A DNA stretch of 20,234 nt from a virus. A model generated the notes under the pieces. That model had not been told where the DNA came from. It was given only the letters and a program-made list of their open reading frames with translations, and did not search any database. This document shows positions 6,287 to 12,871 of the stretch, piece after piece. Both the position numbers and the translations under genes were made by a program. The stretch lies in IMG/VR virus record IMGVR_UViG_3300007513_000250, positions 1 to 20,234 of that record. The stretch is one strand, 5' to 3'. How positions within the stretch are numbered: the stretch's first letter is position 1; every line of letters begins with the position of its first letter.

Positions 6287-6845
6287 ACGATTTTTAAATG
6301 AGGAGCAGGAGTACGAGATTTACTGTGACATGGATGGTGTGCTTGTAGACTTCGAATTAGGGGCCGTAGAGCACATCACAAGCGACTTAAAAAGCGGAAA
6401 GGCTTCCGAGCTAGAGGAAGAGCTTGGACGCGATTATATCACCGCTGAGGATATTAGGTCAAATAAGTCCGTTAGAAATTATATGTACAAAGAATTAGAA
6501 CATAACGCAGAATTTTGGGAGAACTTGCCTTGGATAGAAAATGGTCCCGAATTGTGGGCCGCAATTGCTCCATATAATCCGAATATATTAACAACCCCTA
6601 TGGGATATGGATCCGAAATTGGCAAACAAGCTTGGATTGATAAAAACTTAAGCCCCCTCCCCCAACAAGTTTTTATGTCGAGAGATAAATATCGCTGGGC
6701 CGATAAAAATAGTATTTTGATCGATGATTGGACAAAAAACACCATTCCTTGGGAAGAACACGGCGGCATAGCTATTTTACATCGAGATTCAGACATAGAA
6801 AAAACACTGTCAACACTGCAGGAACTCGGACTGCAAACTAATTAA
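6261..6845 (+). CDS. Tagged protein 5, HAD phosphatase (5'(3')-nucleotidase C-like)
   Basis: The start is the ATG at 6261, overlapping the previous TAA. The in-frame ATG at 6228 lies inside the LamG gene. The 194-residue product begins MKLLLENWRRFLNE and then YEIYCDMDGVLVDF. DMDG (23-26, Asp23 nucleophile and Asp25) is HAD motif I. LTT (110-112) fits motif II, Lys143 motif III, and ILIDDW (152-157, Asp155/Asp156) motif IV. Together with the small alpha insertion (35-85) this resembles the C-type 5'(3')-deoxyribonucleotidases common in phages. It would remove phosphate from nucleotides or a related substrate. A tag on a nucleotidase is unusual and suggests either delivery with the DNA or a different substrate. 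It closes the tagged cassette. Confidence 0.88.
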   Translation: MKLLLENWRRFLNEEQEYEIYCDMDGVLVDFELGAVEHITSDLKSGKASELEEELGRDYITAEDIRSNKSVRNYMYKELEHNAEFWENLPWIENGPELWAAIAPYNPNILTTPMGYGSEIGKQAWIDKNLSPLPQQVFMSRDKYRWADKNSILIDDWTKNTIPWEEHGGIAILHRDSDIEKTLSTLQELGLQTN

Positions 6846-6869
6846 AAGAGTGCGGCAGGAGGCAACAAT

Positions 6870-7187
6870 ATGGCTGATGGAGAATCTTGGGATCAATATT
6901 CCCGACTAGTTTTACAACAACTAGAAACACTTTCAAATGGCATTGAAGCTTTGCGTGGAGAGCTTCAAGATGTCAAAAACCAACTCACAGAATTAAAAGC
7001 AAAAGAGGATCGGGTACAAGACTTAAAAGATTGGAAAGAGAAGATTGACGAGGTCGCGTCTCCTTCTCAGCTACAAAATGCGCTACAAGAAATAGAAGAT
7101 TTAAAGACCTTTAAGACAAAAGCGGTCACTATTTTTGCTGTAGTGCAGTTTTTGATGGCTGCAGCAATAGCTTTATCTAGGATATAG
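6870..7187 (+). CDS. Coiled-coil protein with C-terminal membrane anchor
   Basis: The 105-residue product has a soluble N-terminal coiled coil (about 10-80), with heptad-like runs such as LQQLETLSNGIEALRGEL. It ends in one hydrophobic segment (about 85-103, AVTIFAVVQFLMAAAIALS). It would sit in the inner membrane with its N-terminus in the cytoplasm (tail-anchored). Many phages carry such tail-anchored coils of unknown function near lysis genes or virion accessory genes. The start is supported by AGGAGG 9 bases before the ATG, one of the strongest ribosome sites in the window. A 24-base gap separates it from the tagged cassette, so translation starts independently. No enzymatic function is suggested. 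Confidence 0.8.
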   Translation: MADGESWDQYSRLVLQQLETLSNGIEALRGELQDVKNQLTELKAKEDRVQDLKDWKEKIDEVASPSQLQNALQEIEDLKTFKTKAVTIFAVVQFLMAAAIALSRI

Positions 7188-7201
7188 TAGCTATTTATCA
7201 T

Positions 7202-7492
7202 ATGGGATTTGACTACATAGATGAAAAAAAATTTAAGCGATTGGTTAAGCAAATTAGTGGAACCATCACTGAGAGAGATGGAGAATTAGTCCCCTATCAC
7301 TCCATAATCGGTAGTGGTGCGATGTGGTGCTATCAACCGAGTAACAAAACTATGGTAAGAGTTCTTCGCGGTACAAAAATCTTTGTTTTAGATTATGGAG
7401 ACGAAACAGACGAACGCTGTCTGGCGTTAACCACGGATGGGGTACCCATTTTGATAAAAAAAGACGAAATTATAGAAATAGGCTTTGATTAG
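7202..7492 (+). CDS. Small protein of unknown function
   Basis: The 96-residue product alternates charged and hydrophobic residues and looks like a small beta-rich fold: VRVLRGTKIFVLDYGDE, CLALTTDGVPILI, KKDEIIEIGFD. No signal, membrane span or catalytic motif is evident and I do not recognise the family. No convincing Shine-Dalgarno sequence precedes the ATG (CTATTTATCAT), so it probably depends on translation of the gene before it, 14 bases upstream. It heads a run of very small, overlapping genes, and its stop shares a base with the GTG of the next. Confidence 0.7.
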   Translation: MGFDYIDEKKFKRLVKQISGTITERDGELVPYHSIIGSGAMWCYQPSNKTMVRVLRGTKIFVLDYGDETDERCLALTTDGVPILIKKDEIIEIGFD

Positions 7493-7656
7493 TGTTATTT
7501 AAATTTGATAAATTTTGGAAAATTATTTTAGTAACGATAAGTTCGTGGCTTGTCTACGCCTGCGCAGGTTATGAATTTACTACTATCACCTTGTTATCCC
7601 TTATATTAGCGGATAACCTTTTTAGTGCGACAAACGATGGCAAAAAAAAGAAATAA
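7492..7656 (+). CDS. Tiny membrane protein, GTG start
   Basis: An open frame of 54 codons starts with GTG at 7492, overlapping the previous TAG (TAGTG), and ends TAA at 7656. The peptide starts LFKFDKFWK, then has a long hydrophobic region (IILVTISSWLVYACAG, then FTTITLLSLILADNLF) and ends in NDGKKKK. It could form one or two membrane segments with a basic cytoplasmic tail. It fills the only otherwise empty space between its neighbours, and its end overlaps the next gene by 20 bases. Both facts favour a real gene, but the GTG start and the lack of a clear ribosome site leave doubt. Confidence 0.6.
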   Translation: MLFKFDKFWKIILVTISSWLVYACAGYEFTTITLLSLILADNLFSATNDGKKKK

Positions 7657-7873
7657 AAGTAAAAATTATGACATCACAGGAATTGTAGAAGTCATTAATA
7701 TTACTCCGGGACATCGGAAAGCAACTATATTGAACTTAGATGAACGTCGTTCGGTAGAAAAAACGGAAATTTCTGGCTCAATAGTTATAAAAAGAGCTAT
7801 TTATGAAGCAAATGCTACAAAAGAACTCTCGAACCAAGAAATACCTGCCGAACGACCCAGCGATGAAAGGTAA
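7637..7873 (+). CDS. Small basic protein of unknown function
   Basis: I choose the ATG at 7637 (MAKKRNKSKNYDITGI). An in-frame GTG at 7625 would add only four residues. The product is 78 residues with a very basic start, a strand-rich middle (GIVEVINITPGHRKATILNL) and an acidic, probably disordered end (NQEIPAERPSDER). The pattern would fit a small nucleic-acid-binding beta domain, but no known family is evident. It overlaps its upstream neighbour by 20 bases and its downstream neighbour by 11. Confidence 0.65.
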   Translation: MAKKRNKSKNYDITGIVEVINITPGHRKATILNLDERRSVEKTEISGSIVIKRAIYEANATKELSNQEIPAERPSDER

Positions 7874-8021
7874 GACACTATATATTCTTTATCAATTTGA
7901 TATGAACAAAGACGAATTAGTGTCTGATGGCCCTTATTTAAAAAAGGAAGAAGCTTATAATCACATGCACGGTTTTTTGAAGAAAGGTATATGTGCCTGG
8001 GTAGTCGTCTATAATGGATGA
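7863..8021 (+). CDS. Very small protein of unknown function
   Basis: The start is placed at the ATG at 7863, which overlaps the end of the previous gene by 11 bases. An in-frame ATG at 7803 would require a 71-base overlap and read a low-quality extension. The 52-residue product reads KGKTLYILYQFDMNKDELVSDGPYLKKEEAYNHM in its first two thirds (shown from residue 2 with its central acidic turn), then GFLKKGICAWVVVYNG. It looks like a small alpha/beta unit with two strands and a helix. No function is apparent. It overlaps the following gene by 8 bases. Confidence 0.65.
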   Translation: MKGKTLYILYQFDMNKDELVSDGPYLKKEEAYNHMHGFLKKGICAWVVVYNG

Positions 8022-8274
8022 ACAGGAACCATTTGGCACGATAGCTGCTAATAGTTTAAAAGTAGGAGATATTGTAGAATGGTCGACGTGGGATCCTAGC
8101 CGTGATAATTGGGAATTGAATTATGGAATTATTATGGAAATTAAAAATGAGGTAAAGGGCAATCGATTGGTTTCGGTTTCCGTAGTGATGCCGTTAGTAG
8201 GTCCAAAACAAGAAATTGAATTTTTTACTCCAACTTTAAAACTTATTTCTGAGGCCTCTAAAGTAGGCGACTAA
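8014..8274 (+). CDS. Small SH3-like beta-barrel protein
   Basis: The 86-residue product contains SLKVGDIVEW, a typical first strand of small SH3-like or KOW-like barrels ('xVGDxVxW'). It continues with YGIIMEIKNEVKGNRLVSVSVVMPL and EIEFFTPTLKLIS, an alternating strand pattern. I associate proteins of this size and pattern with marine T4-like phages, without a known role. It begins 8 bases inside the previous gene and its TAA touches the ATG of the VOC protein. A similar small barrel is predicted from 19728 and another from 19957. Confidence 0.7.
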   Translation: MDEQEPFGTIAANSLKVGDIVEWSTWDPSRDNWELNYGIIMEIKNEVKGNRLVSVSVVMPLVGPKQEIEFFTPTLKLISEASKVGD

Positions 8275-8619
8275 ATGAAATCGATTATAGACCATATAGC
8301 CCTTAAAGTTGAGGATCTAAAGATCGCAGAAGAGTGGTATTGCAACAATTTAGATGCTGAAGTCACTTTTCGAGATAAAAAGTACACAAGATTAAAGGTA
8401 GAAAATACTAACATTGCCTTAATCGACAAAAAATACTATCCTTGGGAGCATATTGCAATTTTGATAGAGAACAAAGAGGATTTGCCTCATGATTTAGGAA
8501 AAACTATAGAACATCGCGATGGAACGGTGGGAGTTTATGTAAAAGACCCATTTGGTAACTATTTAGAGTATATCTGGTACTCTGAAGAGCAAAAAAAGGT
8601 ATTTTTAGATAATGATTGA
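8275..8619 (+). CDS. VOC-family (glyoxalase/bleomycin-resistance fold) protein
   Basis: The 114-residue product shows the vicinal-oxygen-chelate pattern in one domain. IIDHIALKVEDLKIAEEWY (4-22) has the first metal-ligand position at His7. A second strand unit follows (TFRDKKYTRLKV, NIALID). It ends with the typical DPFGNYLEYIWY (91-102), in which the Glu is the last ligand position. VOC proteins include glyoxalase I, ring-cleavage dioxygenases and antibiotic-binding proteins, usually metal dependent and dimeric. Residues alone cannot show which reaction is catalysed here; a phage protein may simply bind a small molecule. The start immediately follows the previous TAA, and the stop overlaps the metallopeptidase start. 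Confidence 0.85.
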   Translation: MKSIIDHIALKVEDLKIAEEWYCNNLDAEVTFRDKKYTRLKVENTNIALIDKKYYPWEHIAILIENKEDLPHDLGKTIEHRDGTVGVYVKDPFGNYLEYIWYSEEQKKVFLDND

Positions 8620-9562
8620 TATTATTAATCCGATGATTAAGCAATTTATGCCTTTTGCACAGGAAAAAATGGGTTTTCACAAGCCCCCTAAATTGTTTTT
8701 GCGTGGATCTCCTAAGAACGCTGCTAACCCACTGGGGAAAACGGCATTCTATGATCCTGCCGCACAAGCTATTACCATATATATTACAGATCGTCACCCT
8801 AAAGACGTTATGAGGTCACTATCACACGAATTAGTACACCATACACAAAACTGTCGGGGTGACTTTGACAATGTCGGAGAAATGGGTGAAGGATATGCCC
8901 AAAACGACGAATATCTGCGCGAAATGGAGCGCGAAGCATACGAAAAAGGAAATATGTGCTTTCGAGACTGGGAAGACAGCATCAAAAGTACTATTTATTT
9001 TGAACATCTACAAAAAGGAGCTAAGAAAACGATGTCTACTAAAGAATGGAGAAATGGAGAATTAACCACGATTCTCTCAGAAGCTTTTGGTTTTAAGTTT
9101 AATCTTGACCATCTTACTGAGGAACGAACTGGTTCAGGAATCGATCACGGTGGTGACGATGATGAAGAGGCTGAGGAAGAGACCGAAGGCACAGCCGATA
9201 GCAAACGCGAAGAAAAAGGTCTTCGTGATGAAGGACAAGTTTCAAGCGGTCGCAATGGGCCAAATGACAGGCGCCCAGATCCACGGAAGCGTCCGATGGA
9301 AGAGGAAGAAGAGCCTTGGGGAATGGATACGGTTAAAGATCCGAAGCCCCACAAGCGCCAGGATACCCTTGCACTCCCCGCTCGTAAAAAATGTGAGGAT
9401 GGTTCGAAACCTGATCGACGAACGGGCAACTGCCCTGATGAGCGTGTACAGGTCGATTATCGAGCGTCCCCCTACGGACTTGAAGAAAAAGCTGAAATTA
9501 CTGAGGTTCAAATCCGCGAAGCTGCCAAACGTGTTTTGGCTCGGCTCAAAGGAGGAAAATAA
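8612..9562 (+). CDS. Zinc metallopeptidase domain with acidic disordered tail
   Basis: The 316-residue product has a folded N-terminal domain (1 to about 130) with HELVH at 72-76 followed by HTQ, and a downstream helix EYLREMEREAYEKG whose Glu104 or Glu108 could be the third zinc ligand (gluzincin pattern). A separate unit begins at Met141, MSTKEWRNGELTTILSEAFG and onward. It is followed by a very acidic, then Arg/Pro-rich low-complexity region (about 180-260) and a C-terminal helix (REAAKRVLARLKGGK). I recall the peptidase unit from cyanophage-like genomes as a conserved protein of unproven activity. It could act in virion maturation. A strong ribosome site before Met141 suggests that a shorter product is also made. 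Confidence 0.85.
   Translation: MIDIINPMIKQFMPFAQEKMGFHKPPKLFLRGSPKNAANPLGKTAFYDPAAQAITIYITDRHPKDVMRSLSHELVHHTQNCRGDFDNVGEMGEGYAQNDEYLREMEREAYEKGNMCFRDWEDSIKSTIYFEHLQKGAKKTMSTKEWRNGELTTILSEAFGFKFNLDHLTEERTGSGIDHGGDDDEEAEEETEGTADSKREEKGLRDEGQVSSGRNGPNDRRPDPRKRPMEEEEEPWGMDTVKDPKPHKRQDTLALPARKKCEDGSKPDRRTGNCPDERVQVDYRASPYGLEEKAEITEVQIREAAKRVLARLKGGK
9012..9034 (+). promoter_or_regulatory. Internal ribosome site and ATG within the metallopeptidase gene
   Basis: AAAAAGGAG is followed 11 bases later by an in-frame ATG at 9032 (residue 141). From there the protein has its own conserved-looking beginning, STKEWRNGELTTILSEAFG. This would give a separate product of about 176 residues comprising the helical unit and the disordered tail without the protease. 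Confidence 0.45.
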
Positions 9563-9856
9563 ATGGGAAAATCATGGAAAAGACGCTGGAACGCCGCCCG
9601 GTTGGCCTCGTATAACACTACTACGACTGACACGGTTACAACTACGGCACCAGAAGTAGAGACAATCACAGTAGAAACAACGACTCCCATAGTGGAAGCG
9701 ACAGCGGCAGAGGAAAAAACAACTTCCCCTCAAACCACTACAAAGAAAAAGACAACTACTTCGACTCGTACTGCCCGAAAAAAGGTAACCAATACAACAA
9801 AACGCCAAACACGCAAGAAAACCACTACTACCGAAGCCACAACTCACACTACTTAA
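9563..9856 (+). CDS. Thr/Lys-rich low-complexity protein
   Basis: The 97-residue product starts MGKSWKRRWNAARLASYN and is then almost wholly low complexity. Thr-rich runs mix first with acidic residues (about 19-55) and then with Lys/Arg (about 60-95, such as KKKTTTSTRTARKK). The basic half resembles histone-H1-like or protamine-like tails, and the Thr/Pro/Val half resembles a spacer. It is probably disordered. Plausible roles are DNA binding inside the head or a linker protein in the virion. AAAGGAGG lies 8 bases before the ATG, indicating strong translation. No repeat unit is exact. The reverse strand also happens to be open here because of the biased codons, but it lacks any credible signal. 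Confidence 0.75.
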   Translation: MGKSWKRRWNAARLASYNTTTTDTVTTTAPEVETITVETTTPIVEATAAEEKTTSPQTTTKKKTTTSTRTARKKVTNTTKRQTRKKTTTTEATTHTT

Positions 9857-9870
9857 AGGAATAAGCAAAA

Positions 9871-10128
9871 ATGTCGTTAAATAAAGTCTGGAATGATTTC
9901 TTACTGAATGAAAATCTTCAAGATAAAAATATTTTTACTTATTTGCAAGGTTTAGAAGAAATAATCTCCAATATTAAGCCAAAATCGATGACAGAAGAGC
10001 GTCGTTTGTCTTTGGCGAGGCAGCATCTGAAAGAAGCTCGCAGATCTGCACGCAGAATGCAAAACGAACTCCAAGTTCTAGAAGAAAGGCTTAATGTATT
10101 GGAAGAAAGCCTAAACGAGGGCTCGTAA
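9871..10128 (+). CDS. Short coiled-coil protein with a tag-like start
   Basis: The 85-residue product starts MSLNKVWNDFLLNE. This resembles the shared tag (WR-E-FL-NE against WN-D-FLL-NE) and places LNE at residues 12-14, the same position as in the tagged proteins. The rest is one long amphipathic, charged coiled coil (about 40-82, EERRLSLARQHLKEARRSAR), and the protein ends LNEGS, another LxE-Gly site. A small helical protein bounded by such sites would fit a head core or scaffold component. AAGGAA lies 9 bases upstream of the ATG. The TAA overlaps the ATG of the nucleotidyltransferase gene. The similarity to the tag is suggestive only. Confidence 0.75.
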   Translation: MSLNKVWNDFLLNENLQDKNIFTYLQGLEEIISNIKPKSMTEERRLSLARQHLKEARRSARRMQNELQVLEERLNVLEESLNEGS

Positions 10129-12053
10129 TGGGTGGTGCGGCGGGCCATATGGCTCATCCCTTCGATTTGGGATGGGTAAACTCGGGTTCTGACCTCTTAG
10201 ATTTCTTTGAGAAGGCAAAAACCTATGTTGAGAAGAAGGGCGCTGGCTCCGTCAAGATAGATGGCGTCAATGTATCGTTCAAAGTGGTCGGAGACGACGA
10301 AAACAAGCAATTTGCGGTTGATCGCGGCTCCTTAAAGCCAATAGACATCGATGGAATTACGATGGACCGCGTTGATGACCGTTTTCCAGAAGGCCACGGC
10401 ATGCGGCCGGCGATCCGGACCCTTTTGACCATTTTAAATGAAGCTTTGCCCGATATTCAACAAGAATTAGAAGAATTAGGCATGTGGGACGACCCATCGC
10501 GCTTTTTAAACACCGAATATGTCGCCGGAACGACAAATGTGACTCAATATGATGAAAATTTCCTTGCAATTCACGGATTAAGCCAATTTTATCAAAAAAC
10601 CGCTAAATCTGGACCCAGCAAAGGAAATATACGCCCTGGAATGGCGCGCCCGGAAGGAGTAAAGGCTCCAAGCGTCGAAGTGGCCTATGATCCTCAAACA
10701 ATGGACAAATTAGTCACGAAACTCAATTCTGTAGCCGAAAACTACGGTTTTAAGGTATATGGCTCCGTTCCAACCGAAAAAATCGACGAAATCGACTTTT
10801 CATCGACTTTATCGCAACCTTTTACAGTAAACGTGTCTCCTGATCGCCAAATCACTAAATCTTTGGAAGAATGGTTGCGCGAAGTCCAAAATCCACGTTA
10901 TAAAGTGGTCAAATTAAAAGATGGGACCAAAATACACTCTCTACATAAACAACTTTATCTTAATATCTTAAATGGAGAGACCCCAGTGGTAGATTTACTT
11001 GATCAGGCAGATGCGCAAGATGCTATTTATGGTGCAGTGCTGATGCACGCCACTCGAATGCTTGGAAATGATGTTATGAAGGCCCTGACAAGCCCGATGG
11101 GCGATGTAATGAACCATGAAGGTATTGTTATGCGAGATGAGAAACTTTTTGGACCAAATCCTGTCAAAATCACCGGAGACTTTATTGTTGGTAACCTCGG
11201 AGGCGGATTTGGACAGGTCACTGAAGAAGAAGAAGAAATAGAGGTCATCGACAACGAAGATGCAGATCCTGTGGGAGAATTTGCTGGTGGTGAAACGGTT
11301 GCTATTGTCCCCGGCGCATTTAAGCCGCCACACCGCGGCCATCTTGCAATGGTAGAACAATATGCCGATGAAGCAGACCGTGTAATAGTGTTAATTTCAG
11401 CCCCTGTGTTAGCAGGTAGAAAACTACCTAATGGGCGCGAAATTACTGCTGCAGATTCTCAAAAGATTTGGGAATTGTATGTTGATCACTTACCAAACGT
11501 TGAAGTAGAGATTTCCTCGCATGCTTCTCCCATAAATGCAGCTTATGAATATGTTGGAGAGGAAGGACCACTCAATGCGGGCGATAGTGTTATTCTCGGC
11601 TGCAGCAAAAAGGATTGTGATTGGAAACGATGGATGGGCGCTGAAAAATATATTAAAGATGGGGTAAGCCTGCTACCGCCCGAAGGTGTTTCCCCGACAT
11701 ATCGGGATAATGGTGAGCCATTTAGTGCTACCGAAATGAGAGACTTGCTTGGGCGCGCACAAGAAGACTCAGATGCAATTGAAGAATTAGAAGAATTTAC
11801 CGGCGAAGATAATGTTTTTGATGTTTTGTCTATTTTGGGCCTAAATGTTGGTTTAAGTGAGATGTCTTCAATGGGTGGCGGGGCCGTCCAAGGTGCAGCC
11901 GTAGGAGCCAAGGGAGGACCTTGGCGCCACACTGATATTGAAGCCGAGAACGAAAAAGAAAAGAAACGTAGTAGACTTAAAAAAGAAAATATAGATTTAT
12001 CTATGGTTGATGAAGTAATGAGACTATTTATGGAAAGAGGGATTATCCAATGA
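10128..12053 (+). CDS. Two-domain protein: ligase-like nucleotidyltransferase plus HxGH nucleotidylyltransferase
   Basis: In this 641-residue product, residues 1 to about 360 carry motifs in the order found in RNA/DNA ligase-like enzymes: KIDGVN (43-48, motif I KxDG, Lys43), DRGS (65-68), NTEYV (128-132), EGIVMR (331-336, like motif IV) and VKITGD (346-351, like motif V). After an acidic linker, residues about 388-560 form a nucleotidylyltransferase fold with PGAFKPPHRGHL (395-406, HxGH as HRGH) and FSATEMR (532-538, the ISSTxxR signature). This is the NMNAT/cytidylyltransferase group. The C-terminus is charged and helical. I recall related cyanophage proteins annotated as cytidylyltransferases. 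Possible roles are NAD or cofactor metabolism, or nucleic-acid end processing. The gene overlaps its upstream neighbour by one base and its downstream neighbour by four. Confidence 0.85.
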   Translation: MGGAAGHMAHPFDLGWVNSGSDLLDFFEKAKTYVEKKGAGSVKIDGVNVSFKVVGDDENKQFAVDRGSLKPIDIDGITMDRVDDRFPEGHGMRPAIRTLLTILNEALPDIQQELEELGMWDDPSRFLNTEYVAGTTNVTQYDENFLAIHGLSQFYQKTAKSGPSKGNIRPGMARPEGVKAPSVEVAYDPQTMDKLVTKLNSVAENYGFKVYGSVPTEKIDEIDFSSTLSQPFTVNVSPDRQITKSLEEWLREVQNPRYKVVKLKDGTKIHSLHKQLYLNILNGETPVVDLLDQADAQDAIYGAVLMHATRMLGNDVMKALTSPMGDVMNHEGIVMRDEKLFGPNPVKITGDFIVGNLGGGFGQVTEEEEEIEVIDNEDADPVGEFAGGETVAIVPGAFKPPHRGHLAMVEQYADEADRVIVLISAPVLAGRKLPNGREITAADSQKIWELYVDHLPNVEVEISSHASPINAAYEYVGEEGPLNAGDSVILGCSKKDCDWKRWMGAEKYIKDGVSLLPPEGVSPTYRDNGEPFSATEMRDLLGRAQEDSDAIEELEEFTGEDNVFDVLSILGLNVGLSEMSSMGGGAVQGAAVGAKGGPWRHTDIEAENEKEKKRSRLKKENIDLSMVDEVMRLFMERGIIQ

Positions 12054-12871
12054 AAGCTGAGCAAGAGCAAATCTTAAGAGAGAATATAAGACAGTTAATT
12101 GAAGTTGTCAAGCAAAAAAGAAGTACAGTCCAAGAAACACTGTTATTAGAAGAAGAACGCCTCCGCGGGATCGTTAGAGACTTAATTGATGTTGAACTCC
12201 AATCGCTCCGCGAGGATACTACCCCTGACAACGACCCGGTGCCCAATAAGTCTACTGGCATTAACGTTCTCGAAGATCTTTTGAAGAAAATTATTCCTGT
12301 CCTAGAGACTGATTATAAATTACTTACTACCGATGCCGAACAGCGCCAATCATTCCGCGCGCATGTTATTAATGCTGTAGTTGATGCCTTAACACCTGCT
12401 GAAGTTAATAATGAGGCTGGTGAGGAGGTTGCTGCAGCGGATGCACTAGAAGAAGAAGTAGATATAGCTATTGGCGATGAAGATAAGTTTATCGATATTC
12501 GAACTGATGCAGAAAAAAGTGCTGATGATGAAGAAGTCGAAGAGGACCCCCGCGATGGTTTTGGCGTCGCCGGCGAAGATGAAACTGGACGCAATGTAGC
12601 TTATAATGCCTTTAAAAAGATTCAAACTTCAATTATTGATTCTTATGAATTATTATCTAATCCTGAAGACCAAGAATTGTTTTATGATTATTTGATCGCC
12701 AATCTTAAATTGTATTTTGATAAATTCGAAGGCGAATTGGCGCCAGACGTAGAAGAGCCCACAAATCAAGCCTATGACGATGCTAAGAGCGAAGAAGGCG
12801 ATATGGGCGCGCCAGATGACACTGAGATGGATTTCGGTGGTGATGAAGAAGAGATAGAATTAGAATTATGA
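12050..12871 (+). CDS. Acidic coiled-coil protein, possibly scaffold or virion protein
   Basis: The 273-residue product is strongly acidic. Residues 1-60 are a charged coiled coil (EQILRENIRQLIEVVKQK and LRGIVRDLIDVELQSL), the middle holds Glu/Asp-rich runs (about 120-180), a helical domain follows (about 195-240), and the end is EEEIELEL. I associate an N-terminal 'LRENIRxLI' helix with marine T4-like phage structural proteins. The composition, acidic and helical with low-complexity tails, resembles scaffold or core proteins of T4-like heads, which direct capsid assembly and are digested later. No enzyme motif is visible. It overlaps both neighbours through ATGA junctions and precedes a tagged protein, which supports a head-related role. 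Confidence 0.75.
   Translation: MKAEQEQILRENIRQLIEVVKQKRSTVQETLLLEEERLRGIVRDLIDVELQSLREDTTPDNDPVPNKSTGINVLEDLLKKIIPVLETDYKLLTTDAEQRQSFRAHVINAVVDALTPAEVNNEAGEEVAAADALEEEVDIAIGDEDKFIDIRTDAEKSADDEEVEEDPRDGFGVAGEDETGRNVAYNAFKKIQTSIIDSYELLSNPEDQELFYDYLIANLKLYFDKFEGELAPDVEEPTNQAYDDAKSEEGDMGAPDDTEMDFGGDEEEIELEL

Noticed and set aside
9145-9868. Long reverse-strand frames opposite the acidic and Thr-rich genes
   Set aside because: They arise from biased codons (GAA/GAG/ACT/ACA) on the + strand, giving Ser/Phe/Cys-rich nonsense without ribosome sites.
11543-12070. 175-codon reverse-strand frame opposite the nucleotidyltransferase end
   Set aside because: The product is Ser/Pro/Phe-rich low complexity, there is no ribosome site, and the + strand has clear conserved motifs.
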